Source: Pedosphaera parvula Ellin514 (GTDB lineage: Bacteria; Verrucomicrobiota; Verrucomicrobiia; Limisphaerales; Pedosphaeraceae). From it: a DNA stretch of 41,223 bases. The stretch is from NCBI RefSeq assembly GCF_000172555.1, contig NZ_ABOX02000058.1:1-41223 (forward strand), read 5' to 3'. The translations under genes and the position numbers were made by a program. Under the pieces are notes generated by a model. The model saw only the letters and a program-made list of their open reading frames with translations, had not been told where the DNA came from and ran no database searches. Shown here piece after piece: positions 24,941 through 34,208 of this stretch (its first letter is position 1; every line of letters starts with the position of its first letter).

Positions 24941-26182
24941 CTAAAACTTATAGACGAGGTTCGCAATGATTTCGTAAGCATTGCGGCGGCTGCCACCGAG
25001 AGGGTCGGTGACGAGAGTGTTGACATTGGATTCACCGTAAGCTCTGCCGGTGCCATCCGCCTGATGATCCCAACGTGCTTCCAAACGGCTGATCACGTTC
25101 TTCCAGAGATCATATTGCAATGTTCCAGTGAGCGCGAACACCTTGGAAGGCAACCCGGTCACGGCCTGCGATTTGGACTGAGTGAACCACTCAGCACGGC
25201 CATTCAGGCTCATCTTCTCCGTAACCTGATAGGTGGCGTAGAAGCTGGCAGCGTTTGCATAGCCAGAGTTTGGAACTCCGGGCTGTTTGGATACCCCGGC
25301 ATAGTCATAGGCAGCGCCCAACTTCAAGGCCTGGATAGGCGTATTCAAAGTACTGCCAGCATAGAAGCTGGTTTGATTCGCTTTGCCGCCATTGATCGAG
25401 CCGGCATTGAAACCATTGATGATGCCACCATACAAGGTGGAACCAGCAACCCATCCCCAATCTTTGGGAGCAGTAAATGAGGCGGAACCCATGTAAGTCT
25501 TGTAGGATTCAGCTTTCGGACCGCTCGCGAATGGGTTTGCGGTAGGAAAGGCGCGGGAATTGATCACTGGCCCGAATGTATTGGCAATGCCAGCTGAGAA
25601 GCCAAGCATGTCACAGACTTGATAGGAAGCGAGAACACCGGTGTGAGTGGTAGGCTCGATTGTGTAACCGTAGGAACGGGTAAAGTTCGGGTTGTTGCCC
25701 GATTCAAAAACTTCGTATCCAACGATGGTGTCGAACACACCCAGTTTGACGTCCAGTCCGTTACCAATCGGAGCTTTCAAGTCGACGTAGGCTTGCTTGA
25801 TTCCGAAATCTGAACCAACAGTATTACCCAATCCGCTGGATGTGGTATTGAAGAAATTGGCATCGGGCCCAAACAAAAGATCGGTCTTGTAGCCTGCACC
25901 CCAGCCATCAGCAGCATCAGCGGGCTTTTCGAGGGTCAGCTTAACAACGTTAAGATTAAAACCATCCGCCTTGTTCGGAGTGTTAAAGGCATACTTGGGA
26001 TTGTTTAAATTACCCGTTCCCAAATTCCACTGTGCTGAGGTATCAACATACCCGCTCAGCATGGTCGAAGAGAGCGTGGTCATGACTGAGGAGGGTTTTG
26101 CTGCTTCCTCGGCCTGCACGACTGATGCGAGACTGACCACTCCAACGGCGGCTAATCCCAATGTCCATTGATTAAACTTCAT
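24941..26182 (-). CDS. Outer-membrane beta-barrel porin, OmpL-like (BBP2 type), paralogue 1
   Basis: The ATG at 26182 gives 413 residues, with an AGAGGA site 10-12 nt upstream. The signal peptide 'MKFNQWTLGLAAVGVVSLAS' is cleaved after V-Q-A. The mature protein is beta-strand rich with the putative beta-barrel porin-2 pattern: 'LSGYVDTSAQWNLGTG', 'KADGFNLNVVKLTLEKP', 'DFGIKQAYVDLKAPIGNGLD', 'VGYEVFESGNNPNFTRSYGY', and a final strand ending Y-K-F. It shares the signal peptide, domain order and strand sequences with the porin at 26579. Function is presumably passive solute uptake; the solute is unknown. Each porin gene has its own terminator. Confidence 0.88.
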   Translation of the reverse strand: MKFNQWTLGLAAVGVVSLASVVQAEEAAKPSSVMTTLSSTMLSGYVDTSAQWNLGTGNLNNPKYAFNTPNKADGFNLNVVKLTLEKPADAADGWGAGYKTDLLFGPDANFFNTTSSGLGNTVGSDFGIKQAYVDLKAPIGNGLDVKLGVFDTIVGYEVFESGNNPNFTRSYGYTIEPTTHTGVLASYQVCDMLGFSAGIANTFGPVINSRAFPTANPFASGPKAESYKTYMGSASFTAPKDWGWVAGSTLYGGIINGFNAGSINGGKANQTSFYAGSTLNTPIQALKLGAAYDYAGVSKQPGVPNSGYANAASFYATYQVTEKMSLNGRAEWFTQSKSQAVTGLPSKVFALTGTLQYDLWKNVISRLEARWDHQADGTGRAYGESNVNTLVTDPLGGSRRNAYEIIANLVYKF

Positions 26183-26578
26183 CTTTAGGTTCCTCTGGTT
26201 AGTTAGTTTTTTTTGCGTTCTGAGCCAACACCCTTCCACTACCGATTGCATTGAACATCTGGGTGAAACCTTAAACCGATTTAAAGAAGCCGAAATGTTA
26301 CTACTGGCTTCAAATAATCAAGTAACAAAATTGCAATCCCACCAAGGCAATAATCATGCCACAAGGCACAATTGATGTAAGACTCTATAACATGGCCCTT
26401 TACACACTGACAGCCATTCTTCTTCTTCTGGAAAAGCAAGGTCGAAAAGACTCACATTGCCTAAATATCGCCAAAGTCTGTGTGCGAAATTCAGAATCAA
26501 AACAAGCGTGAATTAAGTCTCTTTGATGAGAAAACTCCTCTCGCTTTTCTCGAGAGGAGTTTGTGCAGTTCAATTGAA
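26183..26578. other. Interval between the porins: leader of paralogue 1 and terminator of paralogue 2
   Basis: No gene. Left side (26188-26207): the Shine-Dalgarno region and ten-base motif GTTAGTTAGT (plus strand, 26198-26207) shared with the other porin leader. Right side: the terminator hairpin at 26526-26563. The A/T-rich middle is a plausible place for a leftward promoter, but no clear hexamers stand out. Confidence 0.6.
26526..26563 (-). terminator. Terminator of the second porin gene (leftward)
   Basis: A 12-bp perfect stem AAACTCCTCTCG / CGAGAGGAGTTT (26532-26543 with 26551-26562) with a 7-nt loop. On the minus strand it is followed by a short T-rich tail (TTTTCTC). It starts 16 bp after the stop codon of the upstream porin. 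Confidence 0.85.
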
Positions 26579-27841
26579 TTAGAACTTGTAGATTACGTTT
26601 GCCGCTATGATGTAGGAATTGCGGCGGTTGCCAGTGCTCGCCAATCCAGGCGGCGTATCCGAATTCAGCAAGGGGGTACCAGTTCCGCCGAAGGCAGTGG
26701 AACCATCCAACGCATGATCCCAACGAATTTCCAGTCGGCTGATGACGTTCTTCCAGAGGTCATACTGGACAGTGCCCGTCAGAGCCAGCATTTCGCTCGC
26801 AACACCGAAGTTATTGGCCTGGAAGCCCGAAGCAAGCGACTTCGACATGGTGGCATACTCACCACGAACATGCAGGCTCAGTTTTTCTGTAGCCTGGAAT
26901 GAAGTGTAGAGCGCTACAGCATTTGCATAAGCCGAAGGAGTTGTACCGCCAGCATCGGACTGTTGGCTGATGCCTTCATAATCATACGAGGCACCGACGC
27001 GCAGACCTTGGACAGGTGTTGCAACAGTCGTGCCAACATACAAACTGGTTTGGTTTGCCTGCTGAGCATTGTTGAAACCGTTGATGACACCGCCGTAGAG
27101 TGAAGAACCGGAGATGAATCCCCAATTATCAGGTGCAGTCAAAGCGATTGAACCCATATATGTCTTATAGGATTCAGCTTTGTTGCCGCTCGTAAGAGGA
27201 TTCACAGTCGGGAATGCGCGGCTATTAATAATGGCGGACTCGGTGTTGGCGATGCCAGCAGCCAAGGCAACATTGTTATTAATGCGATAGGTGGACAACA
27301 CACCCGTCTGGGTGGAAGGTTCAAAGGTGTGACCCCAGGAACGGGTGAAGTTCGGGTTATTACCCGCTTCAGTGGATTCATAGCCGATGATGCTATCAAA
27401 TACACCCACCTTGAAATCCAAACCATTACCCACTGGAGCACGCAGAGCAACGTATGCCTGCTTGATGGCAAAGTCGGAAATAGCTACGCCACTAGATGAG
27501 GTGCCAAGACCAAACGGGAAAAGGTTGGCATCAGGTCCGAAAAACAGATCGGCCTTGTAACCAGCAGCCCATTCTGCTTCGTCCAGCGGCTTTTCCAAAG
27601 TAACCTTGACGGCATTGAGATTGAAACCGTCAGCCTTGGTCGAACCACCATATTTATATGCCGGAGCATGGCTGTCACCAGTCCCGATATTCCACTGCAT
27701 TGAGGTGTCCACATATCCACTAAGGACGGTAGACGAGAGAGCGGTCATGACCGTGCTGCTCTTCTCTTCGGCCTGAGCCGCAGATGCGAGGCTTACTGCC
27801 CCGACCGCTGCCAGACCCAATGTCCATTTATTAAACTTCAT
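26579..27841 (-). CDS. Outer-membrane beta-barrel porin, OmpL-like (BBP2 type), paralogue 2
   Basis: This 420-aa protein has the signal peptide 'MKFNKWTLGLAAVGAVSLAS' cleaved after A-Q-A and the same barrel pattern as its neighbour: 'LSGYVDTSMQWNIGTG', 'DGFNLNAVKVTLEKP', 'IGYESTEAGNNPNFTRSWGHTFEP', and a terminal V-I-Y-K-F strand. The start has a strong GGAGG site 6 nt upstream. The two porins are about half identical by eye, including a 'NKAESYKTYMGS' versus 'PKAESYKTYMGS' segment, and probably arose by tandem duplication. The leader carries two stem-loops and a possible promoter (see separate entries). High expression is likely from the strong ribosome site and leader. Confidence 0.88.
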   Translation of the reverse strand: MKFNKWTLGLAAVGAVSLASAAQAEEKSSTVMTALSSTVLSGYVDTSMQWNIGTGDSHAPAYKYGGSTKADGFNLNAVKVTLEKPLDEAEWAAGYKADLFFGPDANLFPFGLGTSSSGVAISDFAIKQAYVALRAPVGNGLDFKVGVFDSIIGYESTEAGNNPNFTRSWGHTFEPSTQTGVLSTYRINNNVALAAGIANTESAIINSRAFPTVNPLTSGNKAESYKTYMGSIALTAPDNWGFISGSSLYGGVINGFNNAQQANQTSLYVGTTVATPVQGLRVGASYDYEGISQQSDAGGTTPSAYANAVALYTSFQATEKLSLHVRGEYATMSKSLASGFQANNFGVASEMLALTGTVQYDLWKNVISRLEIRWDHALDGSTAFGGTGTPLLNSDTPPGLASTGNRRNSYIIAANVIYKF

Positions 27842-28010
27842 TTGGTTCCTCCGATGTTAGTTAGTCTGTTCTGTTTCTTTCTATGCATTTTTGAAGGTAA
27901 ATCCGGTTTACCCTGCACCCCTAAAAGGGTGCATTTCCCGAATAGATAGAAAAAAGTGGACACTTTGACAACAAGTTTTTTTAATATACTTGGCTGATCA
28001 GGCTTGATTT
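27842..28010 (-). promoter_or_regulatory. Leader and promoter region of the second porin gene
   Basis: Reading leftward: TTGTCA (27966-27971 on plus as TGACAA), 17-bp spacer, then TATCTA (27943-27948), a weak sigma-70-like pair. Two inverted repeats follow at once: TGCACCC-6-GGGTGCA (27914-27933) and GGTAAA-5-TTTACC (27896-27912). Then the ACTAACTAAC motif (27856-27865) and the GGAGG site (27848-27852). If the promoter is right, both hairpins lie in the 5' end of the mRNA, where they could stabilise it or serve as an operator. The -10 match is poor. Confidence 0.45.
27896..27933. repeat. Tandem inverted repeats in the porin leader
   Basis: GGTAAA-TCCGG-TTTACC at 27896-27912 and TGCACCC-CTAAAA-GGGTGCA at 27914-27933, only one base apart. 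Both arms are perfect. They could be stem-loops in the mRNA or operator half-sites for a dimeric regulator; the sequence alone cannot decide. Confidence 0.75.
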
Positions 28011-28322
28011 ATGGACAACTTATTTCTCTGCATTCTCATCGGCCTGAGTGTTTTATGCATTTCATTAGGAACGAGAATCTATTCTACTCCCCTTAAACAC
28101 ACTCCGTGTCTAACGATGAGGCAGCATACTTCCAAGGGTGTTGCCGCAATCTTACTTCTCAACTTTAAACTGCAATAAAACACCTTATTATTGAGTTTCT
28201 GCAACCGTTTATGAAGGTGGAACGAGCCTTGCTTATCCTTTTCAACATGATTGGCATCTTTGATTGTTTAAGTTCTGTTCGGCATCGAGGCAGCCAATCG
28301 CAAACCTTAATTTAGGATAATT
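28011..28322. other. Upstream interval of the pilC-like gene
   Basis: This roughly 310-bp stretch has one short frame (28011-28178, +, 55 codons, hydrophobic start MDNLFLCILIGLSVL). It has no Shine-Dalgarno sequence and no recognised motif, so I do not call it a gene. No hairpin or other signal was clear; AGGA about 7 nt before 28323 is the ribosome site of the pilC-like gene. Confidence 0.4.
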
Positions 28323-29534
28323 ATGCCATCGTACGCTTACGTCGCACGCGAGACCTCCACCGGCCGGGAGATTCGCAGCTCTGTTGAAGCCGCCACCGAG
28401 CAGGCTGCCATTAACGCCCTCCTTAACCGCAACCTTCTGGTGGTTTCCATCCAGGAAAAGGTTGGTAAGAAAGGTAAAACCTCCGGAGGCAAGGTCGCGC
28501 TCGCTGACCTGGTAATATTTACCCGCCAACTCGCCACTATGCTGGATGCAGGGTTGGCCATGGTTCAGTCCCTCCAGGCACTGGCCGAACAAACCACCAA
28601 TAAGGTCATGCGCGATGTCATCAAGGATGTTACCGCTCGCGTCGAAGCAGGTGATAGCTTCTCTGAAGCCCTGGTCAAACATCCCAAGGTTTTCAATCGT
28701 CTTTATGTCTGTATGGTCGGTGCCGGGGAAAAAGGCGGATTGCTGTCCGAGATTCTCGCCCGCCTCGCCACCTACCTGGAAAATGCCGCCCGACTGCGCC
28801 GCAAAGTTAAGTCCGCCATGATGTATCCCACAGTCGTGACGTGTGTCGCCATCAGTATCACTATTTTCTTGATGGTCAAAGTAGTGCCGGTTTTCGGTGA
28901 AATCTTTGAAAGTTTTGGCGCCAAGCTCCCTACACCCACCCAATACTTGATCAACGTCAGTCATTTCATGCAGAAATGGGTTGTCCCCCTTTTGATGGGT
29001 GCCGGCGCGACAGTTTATGGTTGGCTCTATTTTATCAAACCAAACCCGGTCGCGAGTTTTGGGATGGCCGCCGTTATCAAACTACCTATCTTCGGCCATA
29101 TTGCTCATAAGATCTGTCTTGCCCGCTTTACCCGCACCTTTTGCTCCCTGATTCGAAGCGGTGTTCCCATTCTCGAAGTATTGCAAATCACCTCCAATAC
29201 AGTTGGCAACGTCGTCATGGAAAAAGCCATCAAGGTCGCCACCACCGATATCGAACGCGGCGAAGGCATCTCTGTGGCCCTCGGCAAACATCCCGTTTTC
29301 CCGGCCATGATCATCCGCATGCTTTCGGCAGGTGAACAGACCGGTAAAATCGATGGAATGATGGAACGTATCTCGGACTTCCTCGATGAGGAAATCGAAA
29401 CGATCCTTGCTGGTTTGACCTCCCTTATCGAACCACTCCTCATCGTATTCCTGGGCGTAATCGTTGGTGGCATCGTGATCTGTATGTTTTTGCCCATCTT
29501 TAAAATGAGCGAAATCGTCAATCCGCACCGCTAA
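28323..29534 (+). CDS. Type II secretion/type IV pilus inner-membrane platform protein (GspF/PilC)
   Basis: This 403-aa protein has the duplicated T2SSF domain. The first copy (about 65-190) has 'FTRQLATMLDAGLAMVQSLQALAEQT' and 'VKHPKVFNRLYVCMVGAGEKGGLLSEIL'. The second (about 265-395) has 'LARFTRTFCSLIRSGVPILEVLQITSNT' and 'VFPAMIIRMLSAGEQTGKIDGMMERI'. Three hydrophobic helices are expected, with the last at the C-terminus ('PLLIVFLGVIVGGIVICMFLPIF'). PilC/GspF recruits the assembly ATPase to the inner membrane. No ATPase or pilin gene is next to it here, so pilus versus secretion cannot be told apart. The NtrC-type regulator follows by 90 bp on the same strand. Confidence 0.9.
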   Translation: MPSYAYVARETSTGREIRSSVEAATEQAAINALLNRNLLVVSIQEKVGKKGKTSGGKVALADLVIFTRQLATMLDAGLAMVQSLQALAEQTTNKVMRDVIKDVTARVEAGDSFSEALVKHPKVFNRLYVCMVGAGEKGGLLSEILARLATYLENAARLRRKVKSAMMYPTVVTCVAISITIFLMVKVVPVFGEIFESFGAKLPTPTQYLINVSHFMQKWVVPLLMGAGATVYGWLYFIKPNPVASFGMAAVIKLPIFGHIAHKICLARFTRTFCSLIRSGVPILEVLQITSNTVGNVVMEKAIKVATTDIERGEGISVALGKHPVFPAMIIRMLSAGEQTGKIDGMMERISDFLDEEIETILAGLTSLIEPLLIVFLGVIVGGIVICMFLPIFKMSEIVNPHR

Positions 29535-29624
29535 AAAATCTCTGGTTAGGTTCCTCAAACGGTGGGCCGGCAGGATGCAACAATCCAGCTTGCCCACCGC
29601 CTCTCTTTTAAATAGCCTGCTTCC

Positions 29625-31133
<1,509 letters not shown>

Positions 31134-31341
31134 TCGCTCTTCAAATCCGCAAATCGCTCCACTTAACTGCACTTCACTACACTCAGATCAAACTAAACAT
31201 TCGCAACTCATTATCACAAAGCCCTTTACACTCCAATCCTTCCTCCACCTTCACCCCTGCACCTGATTCCATCCGCAAACCATTAATCCACAACAGTTTC
31301 TAAACCATCCCCTGCACTTGGCTGGCCTCACAACAAGGAGG

Positions 31342-32640
31342 TCAGAAGTCTACCTTCATCCTGAGACCGAGTACAACCGAGGTCTCGGTACGTCCCAGGA
31401 TGGGCGTGATCACTTGCAGATCAGGCGTGATGTGACACCAAGGCGTCACCCCCACATTGTAGAAGATCTCCACACCACGCTCGTCGCGCACCGGCGTGAT
31501 TACTCGGGCAACATCCTTAAAGTCGCCACTGAACCCCAGGTAATAATACGCCAGGCCGAAGTAGTCCTGCCTCCGGTCGCGGATCGGACTGCTGCCGCCG
31601 ACGCCAAAAATGGCGGACCATTGTATCGGGTTTGGCTTCCCGTCGCTGATGCCGGCATTGCCGAACACGCCCCAATTGCGCGTTTGATCCGTCGGGTCCA
31701 CCCATAGCGCTTGGTCGAATAAGTACGTGACCCACCAGGAACCCCGTTCAAGAGTTGTCGGGGGCAGCCCCGTGGGGATTTGATTCAAAGATTGCTGTTC
31801 CACGATCGCATAGCGCCCGGAACTGTACACTCCCCAGAGGCTCTGGTGTCCCGGCATGCCGAAAAACTTCGTTGGCAGGCTGGCGGTGGGATAAATAATC
31901 GCCCCGTTGTCGAAGGCGTCCTTGAAACCGGTCTCGGTGGCGGCATTGTGGGTGTCATACACGGTGAGCGATAGCACGGGGTAACTTTGGGACAGGATCG
32001 CCGCTCCGGCTCCCAGCGTCGCGTAGTTCATCGTCCGCCCCAGGATCGGGTTCCAAACGAACGCGGCGTTCATGAACCCGGCGTCAAGTCCATGCCCAGG
32101 CATGAACGGCTGCTGCACATTATCAATCGTGTTGATCTTCCCGGCGTACACGAGGAAATTTTCCGAAAGCGCCTGGGTGAACTTGACCGCGGTCAGAGCG
32201 CCCGCGGTCCCGAAAAAGACCGGATGGGCCCGGCCGATATTCACCGGCACGATCGCCCCAGTCTCGGAGTTGACCGAATCGCCATAGACGGCTTCGCCGT
32301 GGAGGGTGAGGAAGAGCCCTGGCCACAACCCCGCCTTCTGGCCGTCCACGTTGAGCCAATAATCACTGCGGCCCCCGAGTTCGGAGTCTTGCTCCAAGCC
32401 GCCCCTGGCAATCCCCTGGTAGTACGCGGTCGCGCTGATGTCGAACGTAAAGCCGTGGTCGCGGAGTTGCTCGCGCACACCGCCCCAATCCCCCGTCAAC
32501 TTCAGCCGGGTGTCCCAGGGACCGCCGAACGGGGGCGGTTGCGGAGTCGCCCCGGCGTCGCCGCTGTTGCCCGCGCGCGCATCGCCGGATGCGAGGCACA
32601 GGACAGCCAGTAATATGTGGATATAACGCAACATGGACAT
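31342..32640 (-). CDS. OprB-family carbohydrate-selective porin
   Basis: The ATG at 32640 (432 aa, M-S-M-L-R-Y-I-H) is preferred over the upstream in-frame start at 32703, which falls in the DUF3237 gene. A signal peptide is cleaved after A-R-A. The mature protein matches OprB: 'RLKLTGDWGGVREQLRDHGFTFDISATAYYQG', 'DYWLNVDGQKAGLWPGLFLTLHGEAVYG', 'LDAGFMNAAFVWNPILGRT', and the C-terminal 'VEIFYNVGVTPWCHITPDLQ' with a last strand ending in Phe. OprB porins let sugars, and related porins other small solutes, cross the outer membrane. It is the last gene of the tyrosinase-fusion operon, 16 bp after the DUF3237 gene. Confidence 0.9.
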   Translation of the reverse strand: MSMLRYIHILLAVLCLASGDARAGNSGDAGATPQPPPFGGPWDTRLKLTGDWGGVREQLRDHGFTFDISATAYYQGIARGGLEQDSELGGRSDYWLNVDGQKAGLWPGLFLTLHGEAVYGDSVNSETGAIVPVNIGRAHPVFFGTAGALTAVKFTQALSENFLVYAGKINTIDNVQQPFMPGHGLDAGFMNAAFVWNPILGRTMNYATLGAGAAILSQSYPVLSLTVYDTHNAATETGFKDAFDNGAIIYPTASLPTKFFGMPGHQSLWGVYSSGRYAIVEQQSLNQIPTGLPPTTLERGSWWVTYLFDQALWVDPTDQTRNWGVFGNAGISDGKPNPIQWSAIFGVGGSSPIRDRRQDYFGLAYYYLGFSGDFKDVARVITPVRDERGVEIFYNVGVTPWCHITPDLQVITPILGRTETSVVLGLRMKVDF

Positions 32641-32656
32641 CTTTCCGGTTGTGAGT

Positions 32657-33109
32657 TCAGGGGGAATACGCGGTAACCTCAATAATTTGCCTGGCGACAT
32701 CAAGGGTCCCGACTCCCCACAACTGAAGTTGGTTCACCCACGTGTACTCGTTTGAAGAAGCAAACAGTGTTATGTTTACGCGGACATCAGCAATCTCGCC
32801 GTCCGGCCGAAGTATGGCCACCCCCTCGCCTTGGGCAGCAATGTTTTGCCCGTCCACCGTCCTGATTGTTTCATGAATGTGCAGCTCAAAGCGGCCATTC
32901 GGGCGGACTAGGACGTAATCAATTCCCTCGACAGCGCCATTGAGCTTGGCGCCGGTCGCTGTGCCTTCGAAAGCGACGTCGAACCTTGTGCCTTCAACTG
33001 GTGGCGCCACTTCCCCGGCCATCAATGCCGCAAAACTGACGCCGTACTCCTTCATGCCGGTGATGTTCAAGCTCACCTTGTATAACTCTCGGACTTCAAT
33101 CGTGCTCAT
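32657..33109 (-). CDS. DUF3237 family protein
   Basis: The ATG at 33109 (150 aa, M-S-T-I-E-V-R-E-L) is preferred; 33136 would add nine residues that overlap the upstream gene. It shows the DUF3237 pattern: a first strand pair 'YKVSLNITGMKEYGVSF', then 'GAVEGIDYVLVRPNGRFELHIHETIRTVDGQNIAAQGEGVAI' (His-rich strand region) and closing 'NEYTWVNQLQLWGVGTLD'. The family is a small lipocalin-like beta-barrel of unknown function, sometimes encoded near aromatic or sugar degradation genes. No signal peptide was seen, so it is probably cytoplasmic, unlike its neighbours. It lies 13 bp after the SMP-30-like gene. Confidence 0.85.
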   Translation of the reverse strand: MSTIEVRELYKVSLNITGMKEYGVSFAALMAGEVAPPVEGTRFDVAFEGTATGAKLNGAVEGIDYVLVRPNGRFELHIHETIRTVDGQNIAAQGEGVAILRPDGEIADVRVNITLFASSNEYTWVNQLQLWGVGTLDVARQIIEVTAYSP

Positions 33110-33122
33110 GACTGCTTCAACC

Positions 33123-34160
33123 TCAGTGGGGAACACTCGGTATGTGCTTCTTGATTTTCGAGACCGTGTGGAGCTTCACCTGGGCCGCCCACGGTCCATC
33201 AACCGTGCGCAGACTCGGGGATGACACGGCGGCAACATCGGCGGAGAGGTTGGTGACCAGCACGTCCTCACCGTGGAAGACAAGACTGTTAGACCAGAGG
33301 AAACCAATGGGCGCGCCGTCTTTGTCAATGCCGCCGAAGTCGCCGAGCTTCGCGATCACCCGGCCTTGCGTCGGCTCGAGCACCATGATCTCGTCGGACT
33401 GATTGCACGCGATCCAGAGGTTGTCGTCCTCATCAATGATGATCCCGTCCGGTCCACCGCCCGCGCGGTTGACGAAGACCTCGGGCGTTCCAGCCTTAAG
33501 CGGCGAGCCGCTCACCGGGATTTTAATAATGGTGTCGTTCGCTGTGTTCGGGACGAACAGCACCGTCTGCTCCTTGTTGAACGCCAGGCCATTTGCGCCG
33601 ATCGCCGGTGGTGGTCTTGTCGGCTTCAAGAGCGGGCTCTTGACCCAGATCTCGCCCGCGCCGCCTTCCGGTCCAACTTTCCAGATCAAGCCCTGGTGGG
33701 CATCGGTGACATACAGATTTCCAGCGTCGTCGAAGGTCAATCCGTCGAGGCCGGGATGCTCGCCGGTGACGGTCATGAACACTGAGGAATCGCCCGTCTT
33801 GGCATCGACAGCGAGGACCTTCGGGTCCTCGTAGTCGATCACGATAAGTTTTCCGTTCTTCGGATGGAAGCGGAGATCTAGCAGCATCCGGCTTGAGCCG
33901 GCAATGTGGACGGTCCGCAGGTACTTGCCGTTAGGGTCAAACACAAGAAGCGTGCCCGGAGTACCTTTTGGCTTGTTCGCCGCCACGGTAACAACGTAGA
34001 CGTTCCCATCGGGACCGAGGCAAATCCCCTCTGGATAGGCCTCACCTGCGGGCAGCGTGGCGAAGCGCTCGACTTTGCCGCGCTCCCAGGCGTGCAGAGG
34101 GATCGGCGTCGCCAGCATCGTCAGCAGCATTAGAAACGTCCTGGCTGTGATCATTCTCAT
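33123..34160 (-). CDS. SMP-30/gluconolactonase-like six-bladed propeller protein, exported
   Basis: The ATG at 34160 (345 aa) has GAGGTG about 5 nt upstream and begins a clear signal peptide (MRMITARTFLMLLTML, cleavage after L-H-A). The mature part shows the repeating blade pattern of the SMP-30/gluconolactonase/LRE family: 'YPEGICLGPDGNVYVV', 'LDLRFHPKNGKLIVIDYE', 'LDGLTFDDAGNLYVTDAH', 'ANGLAFNKEQTVLFVPNTANDTI', 'PDGIIIDEDDNLWIACNQSDEI'. The E at the first blade and N/D residues in 'ANGLAF', 'NTANDT' and 'PDGIIID' are candidate metal ligands for lactonase activity. It could instead be a non-catalytic propeller. It lies 48 bp after the Kelch-tyrosinase gene and is very likely co-transcribed. 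Confidence 0.87.
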   Translation of the reverse strand: MRMITARTFLMLLTMLATPIPLHAWERGKVERFATLPAGEAYPEGICLGPDGNVYVVTVAANKPKGTPGTLLVFDPNGKYLRTVHIAGSSRMLLDLRFHPKNGKLIVIDYEDPKVLAVDAKTGDSSVFMTVTGEHPGLDGLTFDDAGNLYVTDAHQGLIWKVGPEGGAGEIWVKSPLLKPTRPPPAIGANGLAFNKEQTVLFVPNTANDTIIKIPVSGSPLKAGTPEVFVNRAGGGPDGIIIDEDDNLWIACNQSDEIMVLEPTQGRVIAKLGDFGGIDKDGAPIGFLWSNSLVFHGEDVLVTNLSADVAAVSSPSLRTVDGPWAAQVKLHTVSKIKKHIPSVPH

Positions 34161-34208
34161 ATCGCACCTCACAGATTCGTGTTGGTTACGGGGAGAGCAA
34201 ACCCGCAC

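Noticed and set aside
28011-28178. 55-codon frame with a hydrophobic start
   Set aside because: No ribosome site, no conserved motif, ends in a low-complexity tail; could be a small membrane protein but not supportable.
31300-31341. Imperfect inverted repeat (TGGCCTC / GAGGTCA) after the OprB gene as a terminator
   Set aside because: There is no T-run on the minus strand and the stem has a mismatch.
31987-32613. Plus-strand 208-codon frame inside the OprB gene
   Set aside because: Antisense to a well-supported porin; no motif.
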